DNA of 64,000 nucleotides from Bradyrhizobium cosmicum (GTDB lineage Bacteria > Pseudomonadota > Alphaproteobacteria > Rhizobiales > Xanthobacteraceae): assembly GCF_007290395.2 (NCBI RefSeq), contig NZ_CP041656.2, forward strand, positions 1,674,001 through 1,738,000. The letters run 5' to 3'. Position 1 is the first letter of the stretch. Each line of letters begins with the position of its first letter. The translations under genes were made by a program, and so were the position numbers. Under the pieces are notes generated by a model that was given only the letters and a program-made list of their open reading frames with translations, had not been told where the DNA came from and did not search any database. Below are positions 11,676 through 19,739 of the stretch, piece after piece.

Positions 11676-11685
11676 GGCGTGATCC

Positions 11686-13632
11686 TTACGCCAGGCAGCG
11701 GAACAGGAGCGCCGGATCGCGGTCGGGATCGATACGCAATTTGATCCCGCCCCATTCGATGCGGGACTGTTCGCCTGTCAGGAGATTTTCGAGTGCGCTG
11801 ACGGGGCGGCGCTCGCCGCCGGCGTCGATGGTGAGGTCGCCGAGCGGCAGCCAGAATTCGCGCCCATGGCGCGAGAGCGCGATGACCGCGACGACGGTAT
11901 TGGCCGGATCGACCGCCTCCTTGGCGAACGCGATCGTTTCGCCGTCTTCGACAGCAAGGAAGCGCAGGTTCGCAGTCTGCTGAAGCGCGGCGTTGTCGTT
12001 GCGGATGCGGTTCATCTCCGTGATGTAGGCCTTGATATTGCCCGGCTTGTCCCAGTCGCGCTGCCTGATCTGGTACTTCTCGGAGTCCTGATATTCTTCG
12101 CTGCCGGGTAACGCCTCGTGCTCCAGCAGCTCGAAGCCACTGTAGATGCCGTAATTGCCCGAAAGCGTCGCCGCCAGCGCGACACGCGACTTGAACGTCC
12201 AGGCTTCGCCGCTCTGGAGATGATAGGGCAGCAGGTCAGGCGTGTTGACGAACAGGTTCGGGCGATAGAAATCCCGCTCGGGATAGCGCGTCAGCTCGCC
12301 GAGATGTTGCTCCAGCTCCCACTTCGCGGTGCGCCAGGGGAAATAGCTAAACGACTGCGCAAAGCCGAGCTTGGCGAGGCCCTTCATCAGCTTGGGACGT
12401 GCGAACGTCTTGGAGAACAGGATGACCTCGGGATGCCGGCGGCGGATGTCGGTGATCAGCCAGTCCCAGAACGGAAGCGGCGCGGTGTCGTGATTGACGA
12501 TGGCGAAGATGGTCACACCATGGTCGATCCAGAACAGCATGGCGTCGCGAAACGCATTCCACAGCCCGGCTCGATCGACGGATGCAAAATCGGGAATGAC
12601 GATATCCGAATAGGGGCCCTCCGCCGTCCGCACCGAGCGGTCCGGCCGCCACTTGAACCATTCCGGATGCTGCGTCAGCCAGGGGTGATTCGGCGAGCAC
12701 TGCACGGCGAAATCGAGTGCGAGCTCGAGGCCGTATTCGAGACAGGTCGCCACCAGCGCGCGGAAATCCTCGATGGTACCGAGCTCCGGATGCAGCGCAT
12801 CGTGCCCGCCTTCAGCCGAGCCGATCGCATAGGGCGACCCCGGATCGCCTTCGCTGGCCACCGGCGCATTGTTGCGGCCCTTGCGACGAGTCGTGCCGAT
12901 CGGGTGGATCGGCGTGAAGTAGAGCACGTCAAAGCCCATCGCGGCGATCTCGGGCACGCGCGCGATGCAGTCGCGCAGCGTGCCGTGCTGGCCGGGAATG
13001 CGGCTCTGGCTGCGCGGCATCATCTGATACCAGGCGCCAAAGCGGGCCCTGTCGCGGTCGACGATCAGCGGAAAGTTTTGCGAGCGGGTCAGGTCGGGGC
13101 GCGACTGACTCTCGGCCATGGCTGCGCCGAGCTCGGTCGCGAGCAGCGGCGCGACCTCACCAGTTTGAAGAAAATCCTCGCATTGCCTGACGATGACGGC
13201 CGCGGCGTCCTGACGCGCGCCATGCGCCTTGGTCAAGAGGCCGGCGCCCTCGATCGCATCGAGGCTGACATCCGCACCGGTCTGCTGCTTGCGCGCGACG
13301 CTGTGCGACCAGGTGGCGAATTCATCGGTCCAGGCTTCGATGGCGTAGATATATCGGCCGGGCTCAACGGGTGTGAACGCGCCGGACCAGCGGTCATTGC
13401 CGTGAGGGATCATCGGCTCGCTCCGCCATTCACGCTCCTGCTCCGGGCGCCAGATCAGCGCCGCGACGATCACGGCGTCGCCGTCTCGGTAGATGTCGGC
13501 CCAGACCTCGACCGGTTCGGCAGCGATCCGCTTTACGGCAAAGCGGCCGCCGTCGATCGACGGATAGATGTCTTCGATGAGGAAAGCGCTGCCCGCTGCG
13601 GCGCTCTCGACAGTTTGAATTGTCTTGTTCAC
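11686..13632 (-). CDS. glgE: GlgE-family maltosyltransferase homologue, catalytic residues replaced
   Basis: GlgE normally transfers maltose from maltose-1-phosphate to glycogen ends. Overall similarity is plain: an N-terminal beta-sandwich (about 18-115), then GFDVLYFTPIHPIG at 233, GSAEGGHDALHPELGT at 271, QCSPNHPWL at 311 and NTPD later in the barrel. However, where characterised GlgE has FRVDNPHTKP with the nucleophile Asp, this protein reads FAIVNHDTAP (Val379). Where they have LAEAFTRPK with the acid/base Glu, it reads FSKTFARPK (Lys408). The AENPPKKYQD loop, which helps hold the phosphate, is shortened to AEGPYSD near 337. The gene is otherwise intact with no frameshift. The start is probably the GTG at 13632 (648 residues); the frame stays open up to 13788. 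It is the first gene of the operon. Confidence 0.88.
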   Translation of the reverse strand: MNKTIQTVESAAAGSAFLIEDIYPSIDGGRFAVKRIAAEPVEVWADIYRDGDAVIVAALIWRPEQEREWRSEPMIPHGNDRWSGAFTPVEPGRYIYAIEAWTDEFATWSHSVARKQQTGADVSLDAIEGAGLLTKAHGARQDAAAVIVRQCEDFLQTGEVAPLLATELGAAMAESQSRPDLTRSQNFPLIVDRDRARFGAWYQMMPRSQSRIPGQHGTLRDCIARVPEIAAMGFDVLYFTPIHPIGTTRRKGRNNAPVASEGDPGSPYAIGSAEGGHDALHPELGTIEDFRALVATCLEYGLELALDFAVQCSPNHPWLTQHPEWFKWRPDRSVRTAEGPYSDIVIPDFASVDRAGLWNAFRDAMLFWIDHGVTIFAIVNHDTAPLPFWDWLITDIRRRHPEVILFSKTFARPKLMKGLAKLGFAQSFSYFPWRTAKWELEQHLGELTRYPERDFYRPNLFVNTPDLLPYHLQSGEAWTFKSRVALAATLSGNYGIYSGFELLEHEALPGSEEYQDSEKYQIRQRDWDKPGNIKAYITEMNRIRNDNAALQQTANLRFLAVEDGETIAFAKEAVDPANTVVAVIALSRHGREFWLPLGDLTIDAGGERRPVSALENLLTGEQSRIEWGGIKLRIDPDRDPALLFRCLA

Positions 13633-13702
13633 GGTGATGCCATTGACAAGAAAGCAGGAGCCCGTTTCCCTTGCCGGGAACCTACGCTTGATACCTATAT
13701 AG

Positions 13703-13758
13703 AAAGCCGCTTGTGTGTCATTGGTTCCCCTGGGAACGGCAGGCGCGGTTTGCGAGTT
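13703..13758. promoter_or_regulatory. Putative divergent sigma-EcfG-type promoters between glgE and malQ
   Basis: A 14-base inverted repeat GTTCCC-CT-GGGAAC (13724-13737) provides a GGAAC box in each direction. Rightward, GGAAC at 13733-13737 is followed after 17 bases by AGTT (13755-13758). Leftward, GGAAC read from 13728 is followed after 17 bases by CTTT (13706-13703). The alphaproteobacterial general-stress consensus is GGAAC-N16-17-CGTT, so each has one mismatch in the second box. The region sits between the divergent glgE operon and malQ. The assignment is inference from spacing and motif only. Confidence 0.4.
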
Positions 13759-13835
13759 GACCCAAACTAACCTCTTCCGCGACCTCACAAAATCCTTCCC
13801 CCCGGTCAGATAATGGCCTGCAAGCTGCGTGCCGA

Positions 13836-15797
13836 ATGGATCTTTTAGCTCAAGCCCAGATCAAGGGCGTTCAGTCCGAATTCGTCGATGCCCTCGGAAA
13901 GCTGCGGGTCACCGATCCCGTGGCCCTCAAATCCATCCTCGATGCCTTGCCGGAGAAGCGGGTTTATCGCTTCGTCCAGGGGCCGGTGGTGGTGCGTGCC
14001 CTCAGGCATTCGCGCACCGAGCTCGCGGCCATTGGCGCGCCGCCGCTCAAATGGACGATCACCGGCAACGGCAATCTGATCGCGCAGGGCGAGACACGCG
14101 AGCCCGTGATCGCCTGGCCGGCCGACCTGCCGCTCGGCTATCACCGTCTGACGCTGACCGATGCCGAAGGTGCCACGGAAGACGTGCCTATGATCGTGGC
14201 GCCCGAGCGTGCCTTCGGGGGCGATTTCGACCGCGGCTGGCTGCTCGCCGTTCAGCTTTACAGCATCCGCTCGGACCGCAACTGGGGCATCGGCGATTTC
14301 ACCGATCTGGCCGGTCTGGTCCGGCTGGCCAAGCAACTCGGCGCCGACGGCGTCGGACTCAATCCGCTGCATGTCCTGTTCGACAACCATCCGGCCGATT
14401 GCAGCCCCTATTCGCCGAACAGCCGGCTGTTTCTCAATCCGCTCTATATCGACGTCGAGGCCATTCCTGAATTCTCGGCAGACCTCGTGCCGGATGCCGC
14501 GGCGACCGCCGCGCGGCTGCGCGAGGGGGACCGCGTCCCCTATGCCGACATGGCGGCGCTGAAATGGCGGGCCTTGCGTGCCGCCTTTGACGCTTTCGTG
14601 ACAAAGGCGAGCGGTGTTCGCCGCAACGATTTCGACGCTTTTCGCGCTGATCGCGCGCCGCTGTTGTCCCGCTTCGCCTGCTTCGAGGTGCTGCGCCATC
14701 GTTTCGTGTCGCCGTGGTGGGAATGGCCGGCGGAATGGCAACAGCCGGACGACACCAAATGCGCTGAGTTGCGCGATGGTCCGGACAAGGAGGAAGTCGA
14801 GTTCGTCGAATTCGTGCAGTGGACGGCCGACAGCCAATTGCACGCCGCCAAGGCGCTTGCCAGCCAGCTCGGCATGCGGGTCGGGCTATATCTCGACGTT
14901 GCCGTCGGCGTGCAGTCCAACGGCTTCGATGCCTGGAATGAGCAGGTCGCGATCTCGCGGCATCTTGCGGTCGGCGCGCCGCCCGACGTGCTCAACACCG
15001 CCGGTCAGGACTGGGGTCTCGCCGGCTTCAATGCCGGCGGCCTGGAGGCGCAGTCCTTCGTGCCGTTCGCCGACATGCTGGCGGCCTCGATGCGCCATGC
15101 CGGCGCCATCCGGATCGATCACGTCTTGGGGCTGAAGCGGCTTTATCTGGTGCCGCGCGGCTTCAAGCCCGACAACGGCGCCTATGTGCAGATGCCGTTC
15201 GAGGCGCTGCTCGGTGCCATCGCCCGCGAAAGCGTGGCGCACAAATGTATCGTGATCGGCGAGGATCTCGGCACCGTCCCGGAAGGTTTCCGCGAGACCA
15301 TGCAGGATTTCGGCATCTGGTCCTACCTGGTCATGATGTTCGAGCGCGACGAAGCCGGACATTTCCGCAACTCCGACTTCTACCGGCCCAACGCGCTGGT
15401 GACGCTGAACACGCACGACCTCTGCACCTATGCGGGCTGGCGTTCCTTCAGCGACCTCAAGGTTAAGCTCTCGCTCGGACTCGATCCCGGCGAGAGCGAG
15501 CAGGCGCGGTGGGATGCTCTTGGCATGCTCGACGAGATCCTGCGCCAGAACGGCATCACCGCCAACGACCTCTATTCGGTGCTCGCCTTCCTGTCGCGCA
15601 CGCCGTCGCGGCTGTTGGCGGTATCGCTGGAGGATCTGCTCGGCGTGCTCGACCAGCCCAATATTCCCGGCACGATCGACGAGCATCCGAACTGGCGCCA
15701 GCGCCTGCCTGTCGCGCTCGACAAGATCGCCGCGAAGGTCGATCTCGCGGCTTTGAAGGCGGCGACGCGGGAACGTTCCCTCATCGGCGGAAGTTGA
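13836..15797 (+). CDS. malQ: 4-alpha-glucanotransferase (amylomaltase) MalQ
   Basis: MalQ disproportionates malto-oligosaccharides by transferring glucan segments and releases glucose, recycling short chains left by debranching. The 653-residue protein is a GH77 enzyme with YSIRSDRNWGIGDFTDL near 143, nucleophile Asp in RIDHVLGLKR, acid/base Glu in VIGEDLGTVPEGFRE and Asp in TLNTHDLCTYAGW. It has an extended N-terminal region (about 1-130), as in other proteobacterial MalQ. It is divergent from the glgE operon and followed 29 bases later by the GH15 gene, probably in one transcript. Confidence 0.95.
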   Translation: MDLLAQAQIKGVQSEFVDALGKLRVTDPVALKSILDALPEKRVYRFVQGPVVVRALRHSRTELAAIGAPPLKWTITGNGNLIAQGETREPVIAWPADLPLGYHRLTLTDAEGATEDVPMIVAPERAFGGDFDRGWLLAVQLYSIRSDRNWGIGDFTDLAGLVRLAKQLGADGVGLNPLHVLFDNHPADCSPYSPNSRLFLNPLYIDVEAIPEFSADLVPDAAATAARLREGDRVPYADMAALKWRALRAAFDAFVTKASGVRRNDFDAFRADRAPLLSRFACFEVLRHRFVSPWWEWPAEWQQPDDTKCAELRDGPDKEEVEFVEFVQWTADSQLHAAKALASQLGMRVGLYLDVAVGVQSNGFDAWNEQVAISRHLAVGAPPDVLNTAGQDWGLAGFNAGGLEAQSFVPFADMLAASMRHAGAIRIDHVLGLKRLYLVPRGFKPDNGAYVQMPFEALLGAIARESVAHKCIVIGEDLGTVPEGFRETMQDFGIWSYLVMMFERDEAGHFRNSDFYRPNALVTLNTHDLCTYAGWRSFSDLKVKLSLGLDPGESEQARWDALGMLDEILRQNGITANDLYSVLAFLSRTPSRLLAVSLEDLLGVLDQPNIPGTIDEHPNWRQRLPVALDKIAAKVDLAALKAATRERSLIGGS

Positions 15798-15826
15798 CCC
15801 TCCGGGATTTTTAGGCTCGCAAGACA

Positions 15827-17632
15827 TTGTCTCAGAAGATCGAAGACTATGCACTGATCGGCGATTGCGAGACCGCGGCGCTGGTCGGGCGCAACGGCTC
15901 GATCGACTGGCTGTGCTGGCCCGCCTTCGATTCCGACGCCTGCTTTGCCGCGATCCTCGGCACGCACAAGAACGGCCGCTGGCTGATCGCGCCGGGCGAG
16001 GACATCACAGCGATCTCACGCCGCTACCTCGGCAACAGCCTGATCCTCGAGACGCGCTTTGAAACGAACAGCGGCACCGTCGCGCTGATCGACTTCATGC
16101 CGCCGCGCGGCAAGGCCTCCGACATCGTCCGGCTGGTGCGCGGCGTCAGCGGCACGGTCAAGATGCGGATGGAGCTTGTCATCCGCTTCGGCTTCGGCGT
16201 GGGCATTCCCTGGGTGCGGCGGATCGACCATTCCCTGCTGGCGGTCGCCGGCCAGGACATGACGGTGCTGCGCACGCCGGTGAAGACCCGCGGCGAGGAT
16301 CTGACCACGGTCGCTGACTTCGAGGTGAAGGCGGGTGAGACCGTGCCGTTCGTGCTAACCTACGGCCCCTCGCATCTCGATCCGCCCGAAGCGATCGATC
16401 CCGAGATCGCGCTCCAGGAGACCGAGAAATTCTGGCAGGAATGGTGCAGCCGCTGCACGCGGGACGGTGAATATCACGATCTCATCCTGCGCTCGCTGAT
16501 CACGCTGAAAGCGCTGACCTTTGCCCCGACCGGCGGCATCGTCGCCGCGCCGACAACGTCCCTGCCGGAAAAGCTCGGCGGGGCCAGGAACTGGGATTAC
16601 CGCTTCTGCTGGCTGCGCGATGCCACCTTCACGCTGCTGGCGTTGATGAACTCGGGCTATACCGAGGAAGCCCTGGCCTGGCACAATTGGCTGCTGCGCG
16701 CGGCGGCCGGCGCGCCGGCGAACATGCAGATCATGTACGGCATCTGGGGCCAGCGGCGCCTGCTGGAATGGGAGGCCGGCTGGCTCGAAGGCTATGAGGG
16801 CGCCCAGCCGGTGCGCGTCGGCAATGCCGCGCATGCGCAGCTCCAGCTCGACGTCTATGGCGAGCTGATCGACGCATTCCACCAGTCGCGCATGGCCAAG
16901 CTCAAGCTCGACGACGAGGTGACCTGGGCGCTGGAATGCGCCGTGCTCGATCATCTCGCCGAAGTCTGGGACCAGCCCGACCACGGCATCTGGGAGCGGC
17001 GCGGCCAGCCGCGGCACTATGTCTTCTCCAAGGTCATGACCTGGGTCGCCTTCGATCGCGGCATCAAGAGCGCCGAAACCTTTGGCTTCAGGGCGCCGCT
17101 GCTGCACTGGCGCGCTTTGCGCGAGGCCATTCACCGCGACGTCTGCAACAAGGGATTTGACGCGGAGGAGAATGCCTTCGTCGAGTCCTACGGCTCGAAG
17201 CTGCTCGATGCCAGCGTGCTACTGCTGCCAGCGGTCGGCTTCCTGCCGGCGCAAGACCCACGCATCCGCGGCACCATCGCTGCCGTCGAAAGACACCTGA
17301 TGCGCGACGGTTTTGTCTTGCGCCACGATCCACGCGAGGTCTCCGACGAGCAGCAGCCGATCGAGGGCGCGTTCCTCGCCTGCAGCCTGTGGCTTGCCGA
17401 TGCCCACGTGCTGGCCGGCAGTCTCGACAAGGCGCAAGTATTGCTCGATCGCGTCGTCGGCATCGCGAACGATGTAGGGCTCCTCGCAGAGGAATATGAT
17501 TCAGGCGCGCGCCGTCAGACCGGCAATTTCCCGCAGGCCCTGACCCACATCGCGCTGATCAACACCGCACACAATCTGTCGGCGGCAAGGCAGGAGTGCG
17601 ACAAGCCGGCGGTGCAGCGGTCGAAGCAGTGA
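15827..17632 (+). CDS. Glycoside hydrolase family 15 protein (glucoamylase or trehalase type)
   Basis: GH15 enzymes release glucose from the non-reducing ends of alpha-glucans or, in the mycobacterial-type subgroup, hydrolyse trehalose. The 601-residue protein begins with the family's N-terminal super-sandwich (about 1-215) and continues as an alpha/alpha barrel with NWDYRFCWLRDATFT, the acid Glu in HGIWERRG and the base Glu in LAEEYD followed by GNFPQALTHIA. There is no signal peptide, so it acts in the cytoplasm. The start is a TTG at 15827 with no strong ribosome-binding site; I see no better in-frame start. The glucan/trehalose context cannot separate the two substrate types. Its 3' end lies one base from the convergent HAD gene. 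Confidence 0.88.
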   Translation: MSQKIEDYALIGDCETAALVGRNGSIDWLCWPAFDSDACFAAILGTHKNGRWLIAPGEDITAISRRYLGNSLILETRFETNSGTVALIDFMPPRGKASDIVRLVRGVSGTVKMRMELVIRFGFGVGIPWVRRIDHSLLAVAGQDMTVLRTPVKTRGEDLTTVADFEVKAGETVPFVLTYGPSHLDPPEAIDPEIALQETEKFWQEWCSRCTRDGEYHDLILRSLITLKALTFAPTGGIVAAPTTSLPEKLGGARNWDYRFCWLRDATFTLLALMNSGYTEEALAWHNWLLRAAAGAPANMQIMYGIWGQRRLLEWEAGWLEGYEGAQPVRVGNAAHAQLQLDVYGELIDAFHQSRMAKLKLDDEVTWALECAVLDHLAEVWDQPDHGIWERRGQPRHYVFSKVMTWVAFDRGIKSAETFGFRAPLLHWRALREAIHRDVCNKGFDAEENAFVESYGSKLLDASVLLLPAVGFLPAQDPRIRGTIAAVERHLMRDGFVLRHDPREVSDEQQPIEGAFLACSLWLADAHVLAGSLDKAQVLLDRVVGIANDVGLLAEEYDSGARRQTGNFPQALTHIALINTAHNLSAARQECDKPAVQRSKQ

Positions 17633-17633
17633 C

Positions 17634-18446
17634 TCAAGCGGCCCCATTCCGCTTCAGGATCATCTCCATCGCCTCGGCAAAACCATCCTGCTCATTGCTC
17701 GCCGTCACATGCGTAGCCTGGTCCTTGACGCTGTCGGTGGCGTTGCCCATGGCGATCGAGGTGCCGCTGACGCGGAACATCGCGAGGTCGTTCTGCATGT
17801 CGCCGATGGTGGCAACCGCGTCGGTCGCAATCCCCAGGCGCCTGGCCATCGCCTGCACGAACGTGCCCTTGTCGAAGCCGGGCGGGGTGATGTCGAGATA
17901 ATAGGTCTGCGAACGAACTGCAGTGGCCTCAGCTCCGAGCGCCTCCTGCATCGCCTTCTCGCAAGCCTCGAGCCCGGCGGCATCGGCGCTGGCGCCGACG
18001 ATCTTGCAGGCACTGGCGAGATACGGCGAGAAGTCCGTTACGATGGTCGGTTCGGAGCGGATCGTGTGCTGCTCGTGGGGCACATATTTGCCGCTGGCGT
18101 TGTCGATCAGCCATTGGTCGGTGGTGAAGAGCCAGATGTCGGCGCCGAATTCGCGCAGGATCTGCAGGGACCGCTCGGCCGCGCTCGCGGGAATCAGATG
18201 CTGCTCGACCGGGTTCATCTCGGGATCGACGATCGAAGAGCCGTTGAACGGGCCGACCGGCAGCCACAGCGCCAGCGGCTCGATCAGGAAGCGCATGCCG
18301 ATCGCGGGACGGCTGGAGGTGATGGTGAAGCCGATGCCGGCCTGGTGCAGCCGCTGCACCGCGCCTCTCGCGCGGTCGGTCAGAATCTTGTCCTTGGTCA
18401 GCAGCGTGCCGTCGACGTCGGAGACGACCAGTGAGATTTTCGTCAT
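17634..18446 (-). CDS. HAD-superfamily (Cof-type) phosphatase
   Basis: This is a cytoplasmic sugar-phosphate or phospho-compound phosphatase of the HAD IIB (Cof) subfamily, 270 residues. The nucleophile motif DVDGTLL is at residues 9-15, a Ser/Thr motif (TSSRP) near 44, and the metal-binding GDMQNDLAMF near 218. A long inserted cap domain lies between about 85 and 190. It is the last gene of the tal-pgi/gnd/zwf/pgl/gntK operon, 26 bases after gntK, so a sugar-phosphate substrate is likely, but the sequence does not identify which. It ends one base away from the convergent GH15 gene. Confidence 0.85.
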   Translation of the reverse strand: MTKISLVVSDVDGTLLTKDKILTDRARGAVQRLHQAGIGFTITSSRPAIGMRFLIEPLALWLPVGPFNGSSIVDPEMNPVEQHLIPASAAERSLQILREFGADIWLFTTDQWLIDNASGKYVPHEQHTIRSEPTIVTDFSPYLASACKIVGASADAAGLEACEKAMQEALGAEATAVRSQTYYLDITPPGFDKGTFVQAMARRLGIATDAVATIGDMQNDLAMFRVSGTSIAMGNATDSVKDQATHVTASNEQDGFAEAMEMILKRNGAA

Positions 18447-18472
18447 GGCAGGACCTTCCGGGTTTTTCGGCC

Positions 18473-19003
18473 TCAGCGCTTCGCCGCGCTCAGCTTCAAT
18501 TGCCGCACCACGCCGTCCACGATCGCCTCGACGGATTCGTCGATCGAGACGGTGATGACGTGCTCGCTCGCCTCTGGCGGCTCCAGCGTGTCGAACTGGC
18601 TGGTCAGCAGCCCGGTCGGCATGAAATGGCCTTTGCGGTGCGCAAGCCGTTCGGCAATCAGCTCCTTGGTGCCCTTGAGGAAGACGAAGCGGACATCGTC
18701 GCGTCCGCGCAGCAGCACGTCCCGATAGGTATGCTTCAGTGCCGAGCAGGCGATGATGACGTGCTCACCTCTGTCGCAGACCCGTGCGATCTCGTCGGCG
18801 ATGGCGTTGAGCCACGGCCATCGGTCCTCGTCGGTGAGGGGATGGCCGGCCCGCATCTTCTCGACATTGCTGGCGGGGTGAAAGCTGTCGCCGTCCTCGA
18901 ACCGCCAGCCGAGCCGCTCGCCCAGCGCTTCCGCAACCGTGCTCTTGCCCGAACCCGACACGCCCATCACGATCAATGCACAAGGTGCTTCAGCGCGGCC
19001 CAC
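18473..19003 (-). CDS. gntK: Gluconokinase
   Basis: GntK phosphorylates D-gluconate to 6-phosphogluconate with ATP, feeding Gnd or the Entner-Doudoroff route. The 176-residue protein has the P-loop GVSGSGKST at about 14-22 and the gluconokinase signature ALKHTYRDVLLRGR. The start is the GTG at 19003, chosen because GGAGGG lies five bases upstream; a longer reading to 19054 adds 17 residues that do not look like the family. It overlaps the end of pgl by 14 bases. In a strain that can make PQQ, periplasmic glucose oxidation would supply gluconate to this enzyme (inference). Confidence 0.93.
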   Translation of the reverse strand: MGRAEAPCALIVMGVSGSGKSTVAEALGERLGWRFEDGDSFHPASNVEKMRAGHPLTDEDRWPWLNAIADEIARVCDRGEHVIIACSALKHTYRDVLLRGRDDVRFVFLKGTKELIAERLAHRKGHFMPTGLLTSQFDTLEPPEASEHVITVSIDESVEAIVDGVVRQLKLSAAKR

Positions 19004-19739
19004 GAATTCCCTCCGGAAGCGCGGCCTGGTCGACCAGCCAGACGGTCTCGCCAATCGAGCGCGCGCGTAAGGCCGGCAACCTCTCGCTATTGAGCAAGCG
19101 CGTCAAGATCGGCTGCTTGTCGTGCCCGGCAATCTCGAACAGCATTTCGCGACAGGAGGCCAAAGCGGGCAGGGTGAGCGAGACCCGCGGCACGAACGGG
19201 GCGACATTGGCCTTGGGGACGCCGACGACCCAGCGTTCGGTCTCCTCGATTTCGGGGAAGCCGGGAAACAGCGAGGCGGTGTGGCCGTCCGGGCCTGCGC
19301 CCATCAAAACCATGTCGAACAGCGGTCGTGCCGGATCGAGGCTTTCAGCGCCATAGAAGGCTTGCAGCTCGCGCGCATAGGCTTGCGCGCTTTGATCCGG
19401 ATTTTCAGCCGTGGTCGGAATCGGGTGGATATGGCCGGGCGGCGCGCTGCGATCGAGAAAGATCGCCCGGGCGACCGCCATGTTGTTGAGGGGATCGCTC
19501 TCGGCCACGAAACGCTCGTCGCCGATGAACCAGTGCACGCGGTCCCACGGGATCCTGTCGCGCCAGGTATCGCTGCCGAGCAACTGATAGAGCTTCTTCG
19601 GGCTGGAGCCGCCGGTGAGGCAGATCGCGATTCGTCCGGGATTGGCCGCGATCCGCGCTATCACACGCTCGGCTGCGGCCTGCGCCAGCGCTTCGGCGTC
19701 GGCCGCGACGATCAGCTTCGGCTGGCCGGCCGTTGCCAT
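18990..19739 (-). CDS. pgl: 6-phosphogluconolactonase
   Basis: Pgl hydrolyses 6-phosphoglucono-1,5-lactone, the product of Zwf, to 6-phosphogluconate in the cytoplasm. The protein is 249 residues from the ATG at 19739, with LTGGSSPKKLY near 40, FIGDERFV and GPDGHTASLFPG, all typical of the DevB/SOL type. I preferred this start over 19793 because the ATG overlaps the zwf stop (TGATG) and the extra residues are not family-like. It is flanked by zwf and gntK in the operon. Confidence 0.94.
   Translation of the reverse strand: MATAGQPKLIVAADAEALAQAAAERVIARIAANPGRIAICLTGGSSPKKLYQLLGSDTWRDRIPWDRVHWFIGDERFVAESDPLNNMAVARAIFLDRSAPPGHIHPIPTTAENPDQSAQAYARELQAFYGAESLDPARPLFDMVLMGAGPDGHTASLFPGFPEIEETERWVVGVPKANVAPFVPRVSLTLPALASCREMLFEIAGHDKQPILTRLLNSERLPALRARSIGETVWLVDQAALPEGIRGPR

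Noticed and set aside
8532..11744. Open frame of 1070 codons on the plus strand opposite treS-mak
   Set aside because: It mirrors the codon pattern of an intact, well-recognised gene on the other strand; high GC leaves such frames open. The translation is rich in Arg/Val/Ala/His/Gln with no known domain.
12118..13770. Plus-strand frame of 550 codons opposite glgE, considered as a rival because GlgE looks inactive
   Set aside because: The GlgE frame keeps strong similarity over its whole length; the antisense product shows no domain. Loss of two catalytic residues does not make the gene non-coding.
11686..13788. Frameshift or sequencing error as the cause of the missing GlgE catalytic residues
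   Set aside because: Residues on both sides of each substitution align in frame with the family, so only point changes and a short deletion are needed; no compensating frameshift is seen.
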